Positions 1 to 7,094 of a stretch of 64,000 nt of DNA are shown one piece after another; the stretch's first letter is position 1; each line of letters opens with the position of its first letter. The DNA is taken from the NCBI RefSeq assembly GCF_035958815.1, contig NZ_CP108383.1, positions 6,510,001-6,574,000 of the forward strand, read 5' to 3'. The position numbers and the translations under genes were made by a program. The DNA comes from Nocardia sp. NBC_01327 (GTDB lineage: Bacteria > Actinomycetota > Actinomycetes > Mycobacteriales > Mycobacteriaceae). Under the pieces are notes generated by a model that was not told where the DNA came from, searched no databases, and was given only the letters and a program-made list of their open reading frames with translations.

Positions 1-22
1 CCGCCGCCCGGCCCGGCGGCGG
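1..22. terminator. GC hairpin after the cupin operon
   Basis: Positions 1-8 and 15-22 form a perfect 8-bp inverted repeat with a 6-nt loop. It lies directly after the leftward cupin stop codon. There is no visible T-tract, and the window edge may cut it. It is probably a terminator or mRNA 3' end stabiliser. Confidence 0.4.
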
Positions 23-23
23 A

Positions 24-398
24 TCAGCGCGCCCAGGGAGCGACAATCGGCGGCTGACCGGGGATGAGGCCCTGCCCGCCGACGGGCAGCACCACGATCG
101 CCTCGAACGGTTCATCGTTCGGATTGGACATGGCGAACGACTGGTGCGCGGGCACGATGAATGCGTCTCCGGCTGCGACCGTGAGGATTTCGCCGTCCAT
201 GGTGACATTCATCGTGCCGGACAGCGCGATGAAGATCTCCTCGCGAGTCAGTGCGTGCGCCGGCGCGTCCACGCCCGGTTTGATGGTCAGTCGCCATGCG
301 CTGTTCTCGGTGGAACCACGACTGGGTGCGGCCAGGCCGATGAAGCTCGCGTGGTCGTTCTCGAAGCGCGGGGCGCGGTCGGCGGTGATGTGCGGCAT
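24..398 (-). CDS. Small cupin-domain protein (first of tandem pair)
   Basis: This 124-aa single-domain cupin contains the segments HALTREEIFIALSG and GDAFIVPAHQSF, which correspond to cupin motifs 1 and 2 with candidate metal ligands. The start at 398 is set by a GGAGAG ribosome site; the frame stays open further upstream without one. It is a close paralogue of the next leftward gene, sharing the block GLAAPSRGSTENS, so the pair looks like a tandem duplication. Both are divergent from a MarR gene and likely share its operator. Enzymatic function or ligand cannot be told from sequence; small cupins can bind metals, sugars or aromatics. Confidence 0.9.
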   Translation of the reverse strand: MPHITADRAPRFENDHASFIGLAAPSRGSTENSAWRLTIKPGVDAPAHALTREEIFIALSGTMNVTMDGEILTVAAGDAFIVPAHQSFAMSNPNDEPFEAIVVLPVGGQGLIPGQPPIVAPWAR

Positions 399-430
399 GA
401 CTCTCCTGTGTAATCGACTGCGAATGTGGA

Positions 431-805
431 CTATTGGGCCCAGGGTGGGCTGACCCGGTCGCCACCGGGAGCCTGGGCGTAGGCGCCGACCGGCAGGATC
501 GCGACGGCCTCGAACGGTTCGTCGCCCGGCACGGACACGTGGAAGACGGTGTGCGCCGGGATCACCAGGGCATCGCCCGCACAGAAGTCGCGGGTTTCGC
601 CGTCGATGGTGGCGCGGGCCCGGCCGGAGAGGGCAATGAAGATCTCCTCCCGCGAGACCGAGTGTGCGTGACCGGGGTTGCCGGGGTGCATGATGAAGCG
701 CCACACGCTGTTCTCGGTGGAGCCTCTGCTGGGGGCGGCCAGGCCGACGGCGGTCATGAGGGGACCTTCGAAGACGGGTGCGTCAGCGGATTTGATGAGT
801 GGCAT
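431..805 (-). CDS. Small cupin-domain protein (second of tandem pair)
   Basis: A 124-aa cupin of exactly the same length as its downstream neighbour, 32 nt away on the same strand. The two cupin motifs are visible as HAHSVSREEIFIALSG and GDALVIPAHTVFHV. The start at 805 has a GGAGT ribosome site; a start 21 nt further upstream is open but lies inside the operator region and lacks a ribosome site. It is the promoter-proximal gene of the leftward cupin operon facing the marR gene. The substrate is unknown. Confidence 0.9.
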   Translation of the reverse strand: MPLIKSADAPVFEGPLMTAVGLAAPSRGSTENSVWRFIMHPGNPGHAHSVSREEIFIALSGRARATIDGETRDFCAGDALVIPAHTVFHVSVPGDEPFEAVAILPVGAYAQAPGGDRVSPPWAQ

Positions 806-818
806 GCTGTGACTCCTA

Positions 819-866
819 GTATTCAACCAAGGTGTTCAACTATGGTGTTCAACTAGAGTTGAACAC
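819..866. promoter_or_regulatory. Direct repeats plus 22-bp palindrome, MarR operator
   Basis: Three adjacent 13-bp direct repeats begin at 819, 832 and 845, each reading GT(A/G)TTCAAC plus four bases. The last overlaps a perfect inverted repeat, with arm GTGTTCAACT at 845-854, a 2-nt spacer, and its complement at 857-866. The block sits between the divergent cupin operon and marR and fits autoregulation plus control of the cupins. Binding by the neighbouring MarR is an inference. Confidence 0.7.
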
Positions 867-888
867 ATCGAGGGAAGGAGCGTCAAGG

Positions 889-1335
889 ATGGATTTCGGG
901 GTCCTGCTCGGGCAGGCGTATCAAGCCTTCGTCCAGGAGCTGCACACGCATCTGGCCGAGCGCGACCATCGCGTCCTCGGCGCTTCCTACGGCTATGTCC
1001 TGCGGACTCTGGCCGAGAATGCGCTTACCGCAAGCCAGCTGGGAGAGCGCCTGGGTATCACCGCGCAGGGCGCGGCCAAGATCGTCGACGAGATGGTCCG
1101 CCACGGCTATGTGGAGCGGCGTCCGGACCCGGCCGACAAACGCGCCAAACTCCTGCACCTCTCGGCTCATGGCCACGACATGCTGAACACCGTCCGCCGA
1201 TTTCACGCCGATTACGAGCAGAAGCTGATTGCCCGAGTGGGCAAAGAACACGTAGAGGCAGTGAGAGCGGTGCTGACCGAAATCATCGACACCACAACCG
1301 ATTCCGGGACCGAACGGCTCTTCCGACCACTATAG
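889..1335 (+). CDS. MarR-family transcriptional regulator
   Basis: A 148-aa winged-helix MarR protein. The recognition-helix region is seen around LTASQLGERLGITAQGAAKIVDEM and the wing around ERRPDPADKRAKLL. The start at 889 has a GGAAGGAG ribosome site; an upstream in-frame ATG at 832 lies inside the operator and was rejected. It is divergent from the two cupin genes and probably represses them through the 819-866 repeats, perhaps released by an aromatic or phenolic ligand. Confidence 0.92.
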   Translation: MDFGVLLGQAYQAFVQELHTHLAERDHRVLGASYGYVLRTLAENALTASQLGERLGITAQGAAKIVDEMVRHGYVERRPDPADKRAKLLHLSAHGHDMLNTVRRFHADYEQKLIARVGKEHVEAVRAVLTEIIDTTTDSGTERLFRPL

Positions 1336-1352
1336 AATTCGGCATGGAAAAC

Positions 1353-1527
1353 GTCGGTGCACCTGGGTTGATTGTGCCGAAAGGCGGTGTTGGGTTTCTG
1401 GGTGCGGGCAGGGCCCGAGATGGCTGTGCTGGTGGCGTCAGGTGGGGTACCCGGTTTACCTCCCGGGCCAAGGGGAGGTACCTGCGGTACCGGCTCGGTC
1501 GACCGGCTGTGGTCCGGTTTCAGAGAC
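1353..1527 (-). repeat. HNH-unit 3' flank repeat, copy R1
   Basis: About 175 bp between marR and the first DUF222/HNH gene match two blocks at 49979-50152 and 50480-50653, read on the other strand, and more loosely 50810-50987. Conserved anchors are GTCGGTGCACCTGGG at 1353-1367, a roughly 39-nt block at 1401-1440, and the 27-nt block at 1501-1527 that is identical in R2. In the orientation of the HNH gene it lies downstream of the stop codon and the hairpin at 1596-1620. Nothing else is seen in the 1336-1595 gap. Confidence 0.85.
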
Positions 1528-1595
1528 ACAGGACGAAAAAACCAAAGACTCAAAGAACAAAACCCCGAAATACCCTGTCCGGCAACGACCTGTAG

Positions 1596-1620
1596 CACCG
1601 ACAGGATGATCCTGTCGGTG
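1596..1620 (-). terminator. Perfect 11-bp hairpin after HNH gene E1
   Basis: Arms CACCGACAGGA (1596-1606) and its complement (1610-1620) enclose a 3-nt loop, 19 nt beyond the stop codon of the HNH gene. A matching hairpin with a compensatory base-pair change follows the second HNH gene. It could act as a terminator, though no U-tract follows, or be a structured RNA or DNA part of the unit. Confidence 0.7.
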
Positions 1621-1638
1621 ACACAAGGGGCGGGAAAC

Positions 1639-3147
1639 CTATTGTCGCGGTGACGGTGGGGCGACCCGACGCAACACCCGGTACCGCACCGGGGACAACC
1701 CCCAGGCACGACACACCCGGCCAGGGCGCAGCGACGGCGGAGCCTCACCCATCAACTCGCCAGGGTGATGCAGGTGATTGACCTGCGGAGTCCCGGACGG
1801 ATCCACATGCGCGGGCGCGATCCACGCCGTACGACCCGGGAAGTCCGAATCCGCACCGAGTTTGATCGTCTTCCACCCGCGCGGGCCGCCCTTCACCAGG
1901 GCATGGCAGTGATCGCAGGCGAGAGTGAGGTTCTCGATATCGGTGCGCCCACCCTTGCAGAACTCGGTCACATGATGCACCGCCGCCATGCTCGCCGGAG
2001 CCGAGCAACCCGGACGGGTGCAGCCGCGTTCGGTAGCGATCAACGCCAACCGTTGTGCCGGGTTCGCCAGGCGGGCTTCGCCCAGGTGCAGGGGCATGCC
2101 GTCCTTGTTCTTCACCAGCACGAACGTCTTGGACCGGCGGGCCACCAACTTCAACGCCTCAGGAACGGGCACCGTCCCACCGGTCGCGGTGGTCGCGACC
2201 CCGGCGACGCGTTCCACGTCTTCGATGCTCATGGTGAGGATGGTCGAGACGGGCAGGCCGCGGTGGGAGCCGAGCTTGGCGGGGTTGAAGTCCGGGTGCA
2301 GCACCGCCAAGAGGGCATCGTGCTGGCGTTGGACCTTGGTGCGTTCGTCGCGGGCGGCGCAGGCTTCGAGTACGTCCCGGGGTATCGGGTTGTCCTCGTC
2401 CTCGGCCCAGGGGCTTTCCTTGTCGGCGGGGTTGCAAATGCCCGGGCGCGCCAGCTTGGCCATCACCGCATCGAACGCCCCACGCGCATCAGGGGTGAGT
2501 TCGACGGTGAGGGTGGACATCAGGTCGTAGCGTTGCGGGCTCGCACTCGCCGACCGCAGCCGTTGGCGGTCGTCGTCATCGGTGAGTTTGCCGTCGGGGT
2601 CGAGGTAACCGAGGATCCGCTCTCCGATCCGAGGCAGATGCGTCGGATCCAACGCGCGCGCTTGCCGGGCCAGTTCTTCTTCGGCGTAGGCGCGGGCTTC
2701 GGCGGGGATTTTGCTGGGCAGCCGGTTCATGACCTGCCGGATCACCCGCACATGGTCGAGGGAGATCGCCCCGTCATCGAGAGCCTGGGCCGAGCACGGC
2801 AGTATCGGGGCCGGGTCGGGTTCGTCACCGACGCGGTGCCAGACGGCGAGGTCTTCGGCGGTGCGCCACCGGTTGATCGCGTCCCCGTGCGAGATGTGCA
2901 GCACCGCTTGCAAATACAGGGCCGGGCTCCCGGAACCGTTCTTGGTGGGCAGCGACCGGGCACACGCTTGCACGATCAGGTCCCGTTGCACGGATGCCAA
3001 CCGGCGGGTGCTGGTTTCGATCTGCTGCATCAACTCGACAATGTCGGTGTCGGGCAACGGAATCAACGACATAGTGGTGAGGGAATCGACCGCCGCGACC
3101 AGTGCGGCTGCACCGGTCGTGATTGCGGTTTCTTCCCTTGATTCCAT
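1639..3147 (-). CDS. DUF222 domain HNH endonuclease (13E12 family), copy E1
   Basis: This is a 502-aa protein with an N-terminal DUF222 region (about residues 20-320) and a C-terminal HNH domain (about 374-430). The HNH part shows zinc-type cysteines C376/C381 and C411/C414, the pair HH391-392, N406 and H415. It is a paralogue of the 495-aa protein at 48142-49629 and shares the C-terminal GTPQVNHLHH signature. A TAGAAT -10-like element ends 6 nt before the ATG, so the message may be leaderless. The family is abundant in mycolic-acid actinomycetes; its role is unresolved. DNA nicking or cutting is expected from the intact HNH residues. Confidence 0.9.
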   Translation of the reverse strand: MESREETAITTGAAALVAAVDSLTTMSLIPLPDTDIVELMQQIETSTRRLASVQRDLIVQACARSLPTKNGSGSPALYLQAVLHISHGDAINRWRTAEDLAVWHRVGDEPDPAPILPCSAQALDDGAISLDHVRVIRQVMNRLPSKIPAEARAYAEEELARQARALDPTHLPRIGERILGYLDPDGKLTDDDDRQRLRSASASPQRYDLMSTLTVELTPDARGAFDAVMAKLARPGICNPADKESPWAEDEDNPIPRDVLEACAARDERTKVQRQHDALLAVLHPDFNPAKLGSHRGLPVSTILTMSIEDVERVAGVATTATGGTVPVPEALKLVARRSKTFVLVKNKDGMPLHLGEARLANPAQRLALIATERGCTRPGCSAPASMAAVHHVTEFCKGGRTDIENLTLACDHCHALVKGGPRGWKTIKLGADSDFPGRTAWIAPAHVDPSGTPQVNHLHHPGELMGEAPPSLRPGRVCRAWGLSPVRYRVLRRVAPPSPRQ

Positions 3148-3300
3148 GCCTTTATTCTACTCCGGGGAAACAGACCCGGAAAGGCGAATCACGTTGTGAT
3201 ATAAGGCTATTCAGAATATTCGGGTTTTATCTTTTGTTCTTGTTCTTATGTCTTGCTCTCTTCTTGTCCAGGCGTCTTTTATCTTGTTCTTTATCCGAAC
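3148..3300 (-). promoter_or_regulatory. Conserved 5' leader of HNH unit E1
   Basis: Two blocks match the leader of the second HNH gene. One is a 21-nt segment at 3259-3279, identical to 48004-48024 in the reverse sense. The other is a 23-nt segment at 3193-3215 with one difference from 48074-48096. The -10-like TAGAAT (3154-3159 on the minus strand) is also at the same 6-nt distance from the ATG. Between the blocks the sequence is purine-rich on the gene strand and diverged. The rest of the gap to 3368 holds only the next gene's ribosome site. Confidence 0.65.
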
Positions 3301-3367
3301 CACCACCAACCTCTTCCCACCCGAACAACTACGATGAAGTCCGCGGCGAATCGAAGGGCGGTATGTG

Positions 3368-3841
3368 ATGGCGGATGCTAATGACTGGCGTGAACACGGC
3401 GTACGTGTGGTCAGGGCCGATCAACTGGATTCGAATACGCCGCAGACTCCGGGGATGACCCGGGCGGCGGCCATCGATGCTGCGCGGGTGGGTGCGGAGC
3501 GGCTGTGGGCCGGGACGGTCACGATTCATCCGGATGCCAAGACCGGGGCGCACCATCACGGGGCGCTGGAGAGTGTGATCTACGTACTTCGGGGACGCGC
3601 TCGAATGCGGTGGGGTGAGCAGTTGGAGTTCGTCGCGGAGGCGGGGCCCGGGGATTTCATTTTTGTCCCGCCGTATGTGCCCCACCAGGAGATCAACGCC
3701 AGCACCGAGGAGCCGCTGGAATGCGTGCTGGTGCGCAGTGGAAGCGAGGCCGTGGTCGTCAATCTCGATATAGAACCGGTGGAGCGGCCCGACGCCGTGT
3801 ACTGGGTCGATCCGCTCCACCGCGAGCCTACTGGGGACTGA
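3368..3841 (+). CDS. Cupin-domain protein
   Basis: A 157-aa cupin (158 if GTG 3365 is used) preceded by GAAGGG. The motif-1 region GAHHHGALESVIYVLRG and the motif-2 region GDFIFVPPYVPHQE carry His and Glu residues suited to metal binding. It converges on the organosulfur operon but is on the opposite strand. HHH followed by ES is common in cupins of sugar or oxalate type, but the substrate cannot be assigned. It might be expressed separately from both neighbours. Confidence 0.85.
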   Translation: MADANDWREHGVRVVRADQLDSNTPQTPGMTRAAAIDAARVGAERLWAGTVTIHPDAKTGAHHHGALESVIYVLRGRARMRWGEQLEFVAEAGPGDFIFVPPYVPHQEINASTEEPLECVLVRSGSEAVVVNLDIEPVERPDAVYWVDPLHREPTGD

Positions 3842-3862
3842 TGTCGCCCAGAAGCTGAAGGA

Positions 3863-4807
3863 TTAGACGGCTGCGCTGGACTTGGTGGCCTCGACCGCCT
3901 CGCCGATCCACGGCAGCACCGCGTCGCGGACGCGAATCGTCTGCGGCAGCAGCCCATTCGCCGCCAGCAGATCGGCCGCGTGCTGCTGCTCGTCGAGGAA
4001 CTGCTCGGTCACCGCGTTGACGCCGAAGGGACGGCCGCGCAGGGCGGCTTCCCAGGCGTCGAGGTCGGCCTTGCCGCCACGGGCGACAACATCGTCGACG
4101 AAGTACTGGGCCGCCTCGCGCGGGTTGGCGGTGATCCAGGCGTCGGACTCCTGCAGCGACGCGATAATCGCCTCCAGCGCTTCGCGATTGTTCTCGGCCA
4201 CATCGCGACGGGTGAACCACAGCGACGGGTGGCTGAAGACCGATTCGGTATCGACCAGGGTGTGCAGTTCGGTGGCGGCTTCGACGTCGGCCAGGCTGGG
4301 GTACGCGCCGACCCAGGCATCGAGGTCGCCGGACAGCAGGGCGGCGCCGTCACGCACATCGGTATCGATGGGTTCGACGTCGGACCAGGTGAGACCGGCC
4401 TGCTCCAGGGCGAAGAGCAGCAGCGTGGTCTGCCAGGAACCGTGCGCGATGCCGACCCGCTTGCCCTTCAGATCCGCCGGGGTGCGAATTCCGCTGTCCG
4501 CCTTGGTGACCAGACGGCCGTTCTCCACCCGCGGGCCCGAAATGCCGACGTACACGAGGTCGCGGCCATTGGCCAGACCGGTGACCGGCGGGGTGAAACC
4601 GGTGCCGATGAAGTCGTAGCCGCCCTCGGTGAACAGCCAATCCGAGTGCAGCGACGGCAGACCCGTCTTCGGGTCGACGCGCTCGGTGGCCGGCAGAGCA
4701 CGCAGGTCGACCCATTCCACATCGGGCAGGCGGGTTTCCAGAATGCCGCGGTGGCGCAGGACGAACAGGGAGTTGTTGTGCGGGAAATAACCGACACGAA
4801 GGGACAT
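3863..4807 (-). CDS. SsuA/SBP-fold protein without signal peptide
   Basis: A 314-aa protein of the sulfonate/nitrate/taurine periplasmic-binding-protein fold, with DLKGKRVGIAHGSWQ and the SGDLDAWVGAYPSLADVE region typical of SsuA-like proteins. The start at 4807 has an AGGAG site. The N-terminus MSLRVGYFPHNN begins directly with the first strand, so there is no signal sequence or lipobox. It is the last gene of the leftward operon that also has a proper lipoprotein SBP as its first gene. It is probably a cytosolic binding protein or, like DszB, an enzyme derived from the SBP fold. A CPVP catalytic cysteine is absent. Confidence 0.85.
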   Translation of the reverse strand: MSLRVGYFPHNNSLFVLRHRGILETRLPDVEWVDLRALPATERVDPKTGLPSLHSDWLFTEGGYDFIGTGFTPPVTGLANGRDLVYVGISGPRVENGRLVTKADSGIRTPADLKGKRVGIAHGSWQTTLLLFALEQAGLTWSDVEPIDTDVRDGAALLSGDLDAWVGAYPSLADVEAATELHTLVDTESVFSHPSLWFTRRDVAENNREALEAIIASLQESDAWITANPREAAQYFVDDVVARGGKADLDAWEAALRGRPFGVNAVTEQFLDEQQHAADLLAANGLLPQTIRVRDAVLPWIGEAVEATKSSAAV

Positions 4808-4830
4808 GAATGCTCCTGGGATCGAAGTGG

Positions 4831-6000
4831 TTAGCGGGAGAAAGACAGTGCTGCTTCGGAATTCGGCGCGGTGAGGCGGGAACGGCCCAGTAGCGGCAGG
4901 ACCTCCTCGCCGACCCGGTACGCCTCCTCCAGATGCGGATTGCCCGCGAGAATGAAGGCGTCCACGCCGAGGTCGATCAGTTCGTCGAGGCGCTCGGCGA
5001 CCTGCTCGTAACTGCCGACCAGGCCGAAGGCGGGGCCGCCGCGAATGAGGCTGAAGCCGCACCACATATTCGGCTGTACCTCGAGATCGTGGTAGCCGGT
5101 GATGGTTTCGGGCACCCAGCCCTTGATGCGCGCCGCGCCGACGGAGTCGCCCTGGGCGGCCCGATTCGCCGCGTCACGGTCGACGAAGGCCCAGCCCTTC
5201 TCGATTTCCGCCCAGGCCGCCTCCTCGGTGTGCCGGGCGACGATATCGATGCGCACCGCGAACTTCGGTGTGCGTCCGAAGGTTTCGGCGTGCGCACGGG
5301 CCCCGTCGAACTTGGCACGCAGATCGGCATACGGCTCGAGCCAGGACAGGTAGTAATCCGAGTGGCGGCCCGCCGCCTGCACGGCTGCGCCCGACGACCC
5401 GGAGAAGTACACCTCCGGAAACGGCTGACCTGCCAATCCCGGTGGCAGCGCGGCGCCTTCGGTGTGGAAGAACCGGCCGTCATAGTCGTACGGTGCACCG
5501 TCCCACACGCCGCGCAGCACATCCAGGAACTCACTGGTGCGCGCATACCGGTCATCGTGGGAAACCTTGTCGCCCCACCACAATTGGGCAGGACCGCCGC
5601 CCCCGCTGATGATGTTGTAGACCAGCCTCCCCCCGGTGGCCCGCTGCAGACTCGCCGACATACGCGCCGCCTGCACCGGATGCAGGAACCCGGGCTGGAA
5701 CGCGACCATGAACCGGTAGGTGGTGGTTTCCCGGGCCAGCGCGGCGGCCACCGCCCACGGGTCATCGGTGACCGGGAACGACGGCAGCAGCCCGCCGAGG
5801 AATCCCGCCGACTCCGAAGCCTTTGCCACAGCGGCCATATGGTCGATATAGCCGTACCCGTCGAGTTCGCCGTCACGGATGGCGGGAGCGATATTGCCGG
5901 GTCCGTAACCACCCGCGTGCCCGCGGTTGGACCGGCGCGGGGTGCGCAGCGACGCGTGGTCGCCCTCCATGCCGATGCGCCAGTAGATGTCGATGGTCAT
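4831..6000 (-). CDS. SsuD-like FMN-dependent (LLM class) monooxygenase
   Basis: A 389-aa luciferase-like TIM-barrel monooxygenase. The segments HDDRYARTSEFLDVLRGVW, VYFSGSSGAAVQ and the C-terminal FGLVGSYEQVAERL match alkanesulfonate monooxygenases of the SsuD group. The expected reaction uses FMNH2 and O2 to cleave a C-S bond, yielding aldehyde and sulfite, with reduced flavin from a separate reductase not present here. Its ATG overlaps the TGA of the next upstream gene by 4 bp, so translation is probably coupled. Exact sulfonate preference is unknown. Confidence 0.9.
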   Translation of the reverse strand: MTIDIYWRIGMEGDHASLRTPRRSNRGHAGGYGPGNIAPAIRDGELDGYGYIDHMAAVAKASESAGFLGGLLPSFPVTDDPWAVAAALARETTTYRFMVAFQPGFLHPVQAARMSASLQRATGGRLVYNIISGGGGPAQLWWGDKVSHDDRYARTSEFLDVLRGVWDGAPYDYDGRFFHTEGAALPPGLAGQPFPEVYFSGSSGAAVQAAGRHSDYYLSWLEPYADLRAKFDGARAHAETFGRTPKFAVRIDIVARHTEEAAWAEIEKGWAFVDRDAANRAAQGDSVGAARIKGWVPETITGYHDLEVQPNMWCGFSLIRGGPAFGLVGSYEQVAERLDELIDLGVDAFILAGNPHLEEAYRVGEEVLPLLGRSRLTAPNSEAALSFSR

Positions 6001-7094
6001 GCCGTGGCCTCCTGGGCGGCCAGGGTGCGCCCGGCCGGATCGACGAGATGCAGCAGGTGTTCGCCGGTGCGGTGCACTTCCTCGATATGGGGATGCCCGA
6101 CGAGCACGAAGGATTCGATTCCGGCCTCGATATAACCCGAGAGCCGCTGCGCCACTTGCTCATAGCTTCCGACGAGGCCCACCGGCTGGGAGTAGCCGAG
6201 TTCGGCGAATCCGGCCCAGCGGCCGTCGCCGAGAGCCAAGTCGCCGGACGGGTCTTCGGGGTGCACCTCGCGCCACTGGCGGTGCGCTCGCGCCCACGCC
6301 TCCTGCTCGGTTTCCCTGGCGATGACCGGGATTTCGAGCCCGGCCCGCACGGTCCGCCCCGCGGCCGCCGCACGTTCGCGCAGCTCCGTAACCGATGCCG
6401 TGATGCCGTCCGGTGTTTCGGTGAACACGTGCACATCGCCGTGCCGCGCCGAAAGCTCCAGCGCCTGCGCCGACGTGCCGGAAAGGTACACGGTCGGGAA
6501 CGGCAGCCCGGACAGAATGCCGCGGAAGCCCCCGTCGATCACATCGAAGTACTCGCCGTCGAATTCGAAGCCGGTGCCCTTGAATCCCGCACCGGGGACC
6601 GGGGTTTCGTTCCATACCCCCCGCGCCACGGTCAAGAACTCGGCGGCGCGCGCGTAGCGGTCGTCGCCGGTGACCCGATCGCCCCGCGCCCGGGCATCGG
6701 CTTCCTCGGTCTCCACGGCGATCCGCCACGACAATCTGCCCCGGGAAATCTGCTGCAGCGTCGCCGATACCTTCGCCGCATACACCGGAGTACCGAAGGC
6801 GGGCTGGAATTCGACGATCACGCGGGCGTGCCGGGTGGCGCGCAGCGCCCCGCCCGCCACGATCCACGATTCCTCGCCGAGCGGATCATAGGGGGCCAGT
6901 ACGCCGTCGAGACCGGAAAGCTCTGCGGCATCGATGATCTGGTGCAGGTCATCGAACGGTCCGAACCGGCCCGGACGCACATCGGTGGCCGGGGTGACCG
7001 GCGCGGGCCCGCCGAAGCCGCCGCGATGTCGCGTCGCCGCCCCGGCATGCCGCCCGTCACCCTGGGTGGGCAGCCGCCACAGGAACTCGGTCAC
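5997..7094 (-). CDS. Second SsuD-like LLM-class flavin monooxygenase
   Basis: A 365-aa paralogue of the adjacent SsuD-like protein, with DDRYARAAEFLTVARGVW, VYLSGTSAQALELSARHGD and VGLVGSYEQVAQRL. It overlaps the genes on both sides by 4 bp (ATGA), placing it in a tight operon. Two SsuD-type enzymes in one operon suggest two sulfonate substrates or two successive oxygenations. It needs reduced FMN from elsewhere. Length and motif order are normal for the family. Confidence 0.9.
   Translation of the reverse strand: MTEFLWRLPTQGDGRHAGAATRHRGGFGGPAPVTPATDVRPGRFGPFDDLHQIIDAAELSGLDGVLAPYDPLGEESWIVAGGALRATRHARVIVEFQPAFGTPVYAAKVSATLQQISRGRLSWRIAVETEEADARARGDRVTGDDRYARAAEFLTVARGVWNETPVPGAGFKGTGFEFDGEYFDVIDGGFRGILSGLPFPTVYLSGTSAQALELSARHGDVHVFTETPDGITASVTELRERAAAAGRTVRAGLEIPVIARETEQEAWARAHRQWREVHPEDPSGDLALGDGRWAGFAELGYSQPVGLVGSYEQVAQRLSGYIEAGIESFVLVGHPHIEEVHRTGEHLLHLVDPAGRTLAAQEATA

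Larger units (their letters stand above)
1353..3300 (-). mobile_element. DUF222/HNH unit E1 (13E12-like), gene plus conserved flanks
   Basis: The unit comprises a 5' leader (3148-3300), the HNH gene, a hairpin (1596-1620) and the R1 repeat. All parts have a counterpart around the second HNH gene at 48-50 kb. The shared non-coding flanks show that the gene was copied or inherited as a block larger than its coding region. REP13E12 elements of mycobacteria are the nearest known relatives. No target-site duplication was identified, and active mobility is not shown. Confidence 0.6.

Noticed and set aside
24..704. A 226-codon leftward frame covering both cupin genes
   Set aside because: Only its last 124 codons are a cupin; the upstream part is out of frame with the second, clearly real cupin gene.
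1765..3141. A 458-codon open frame on the plus strand opposite HNH gene E1, and a similar one opposite E2
   Set aside because: Antisense shadows of strongly conserved coding genes in GC-rich DNA; no ribosome site and low-complexity translation.
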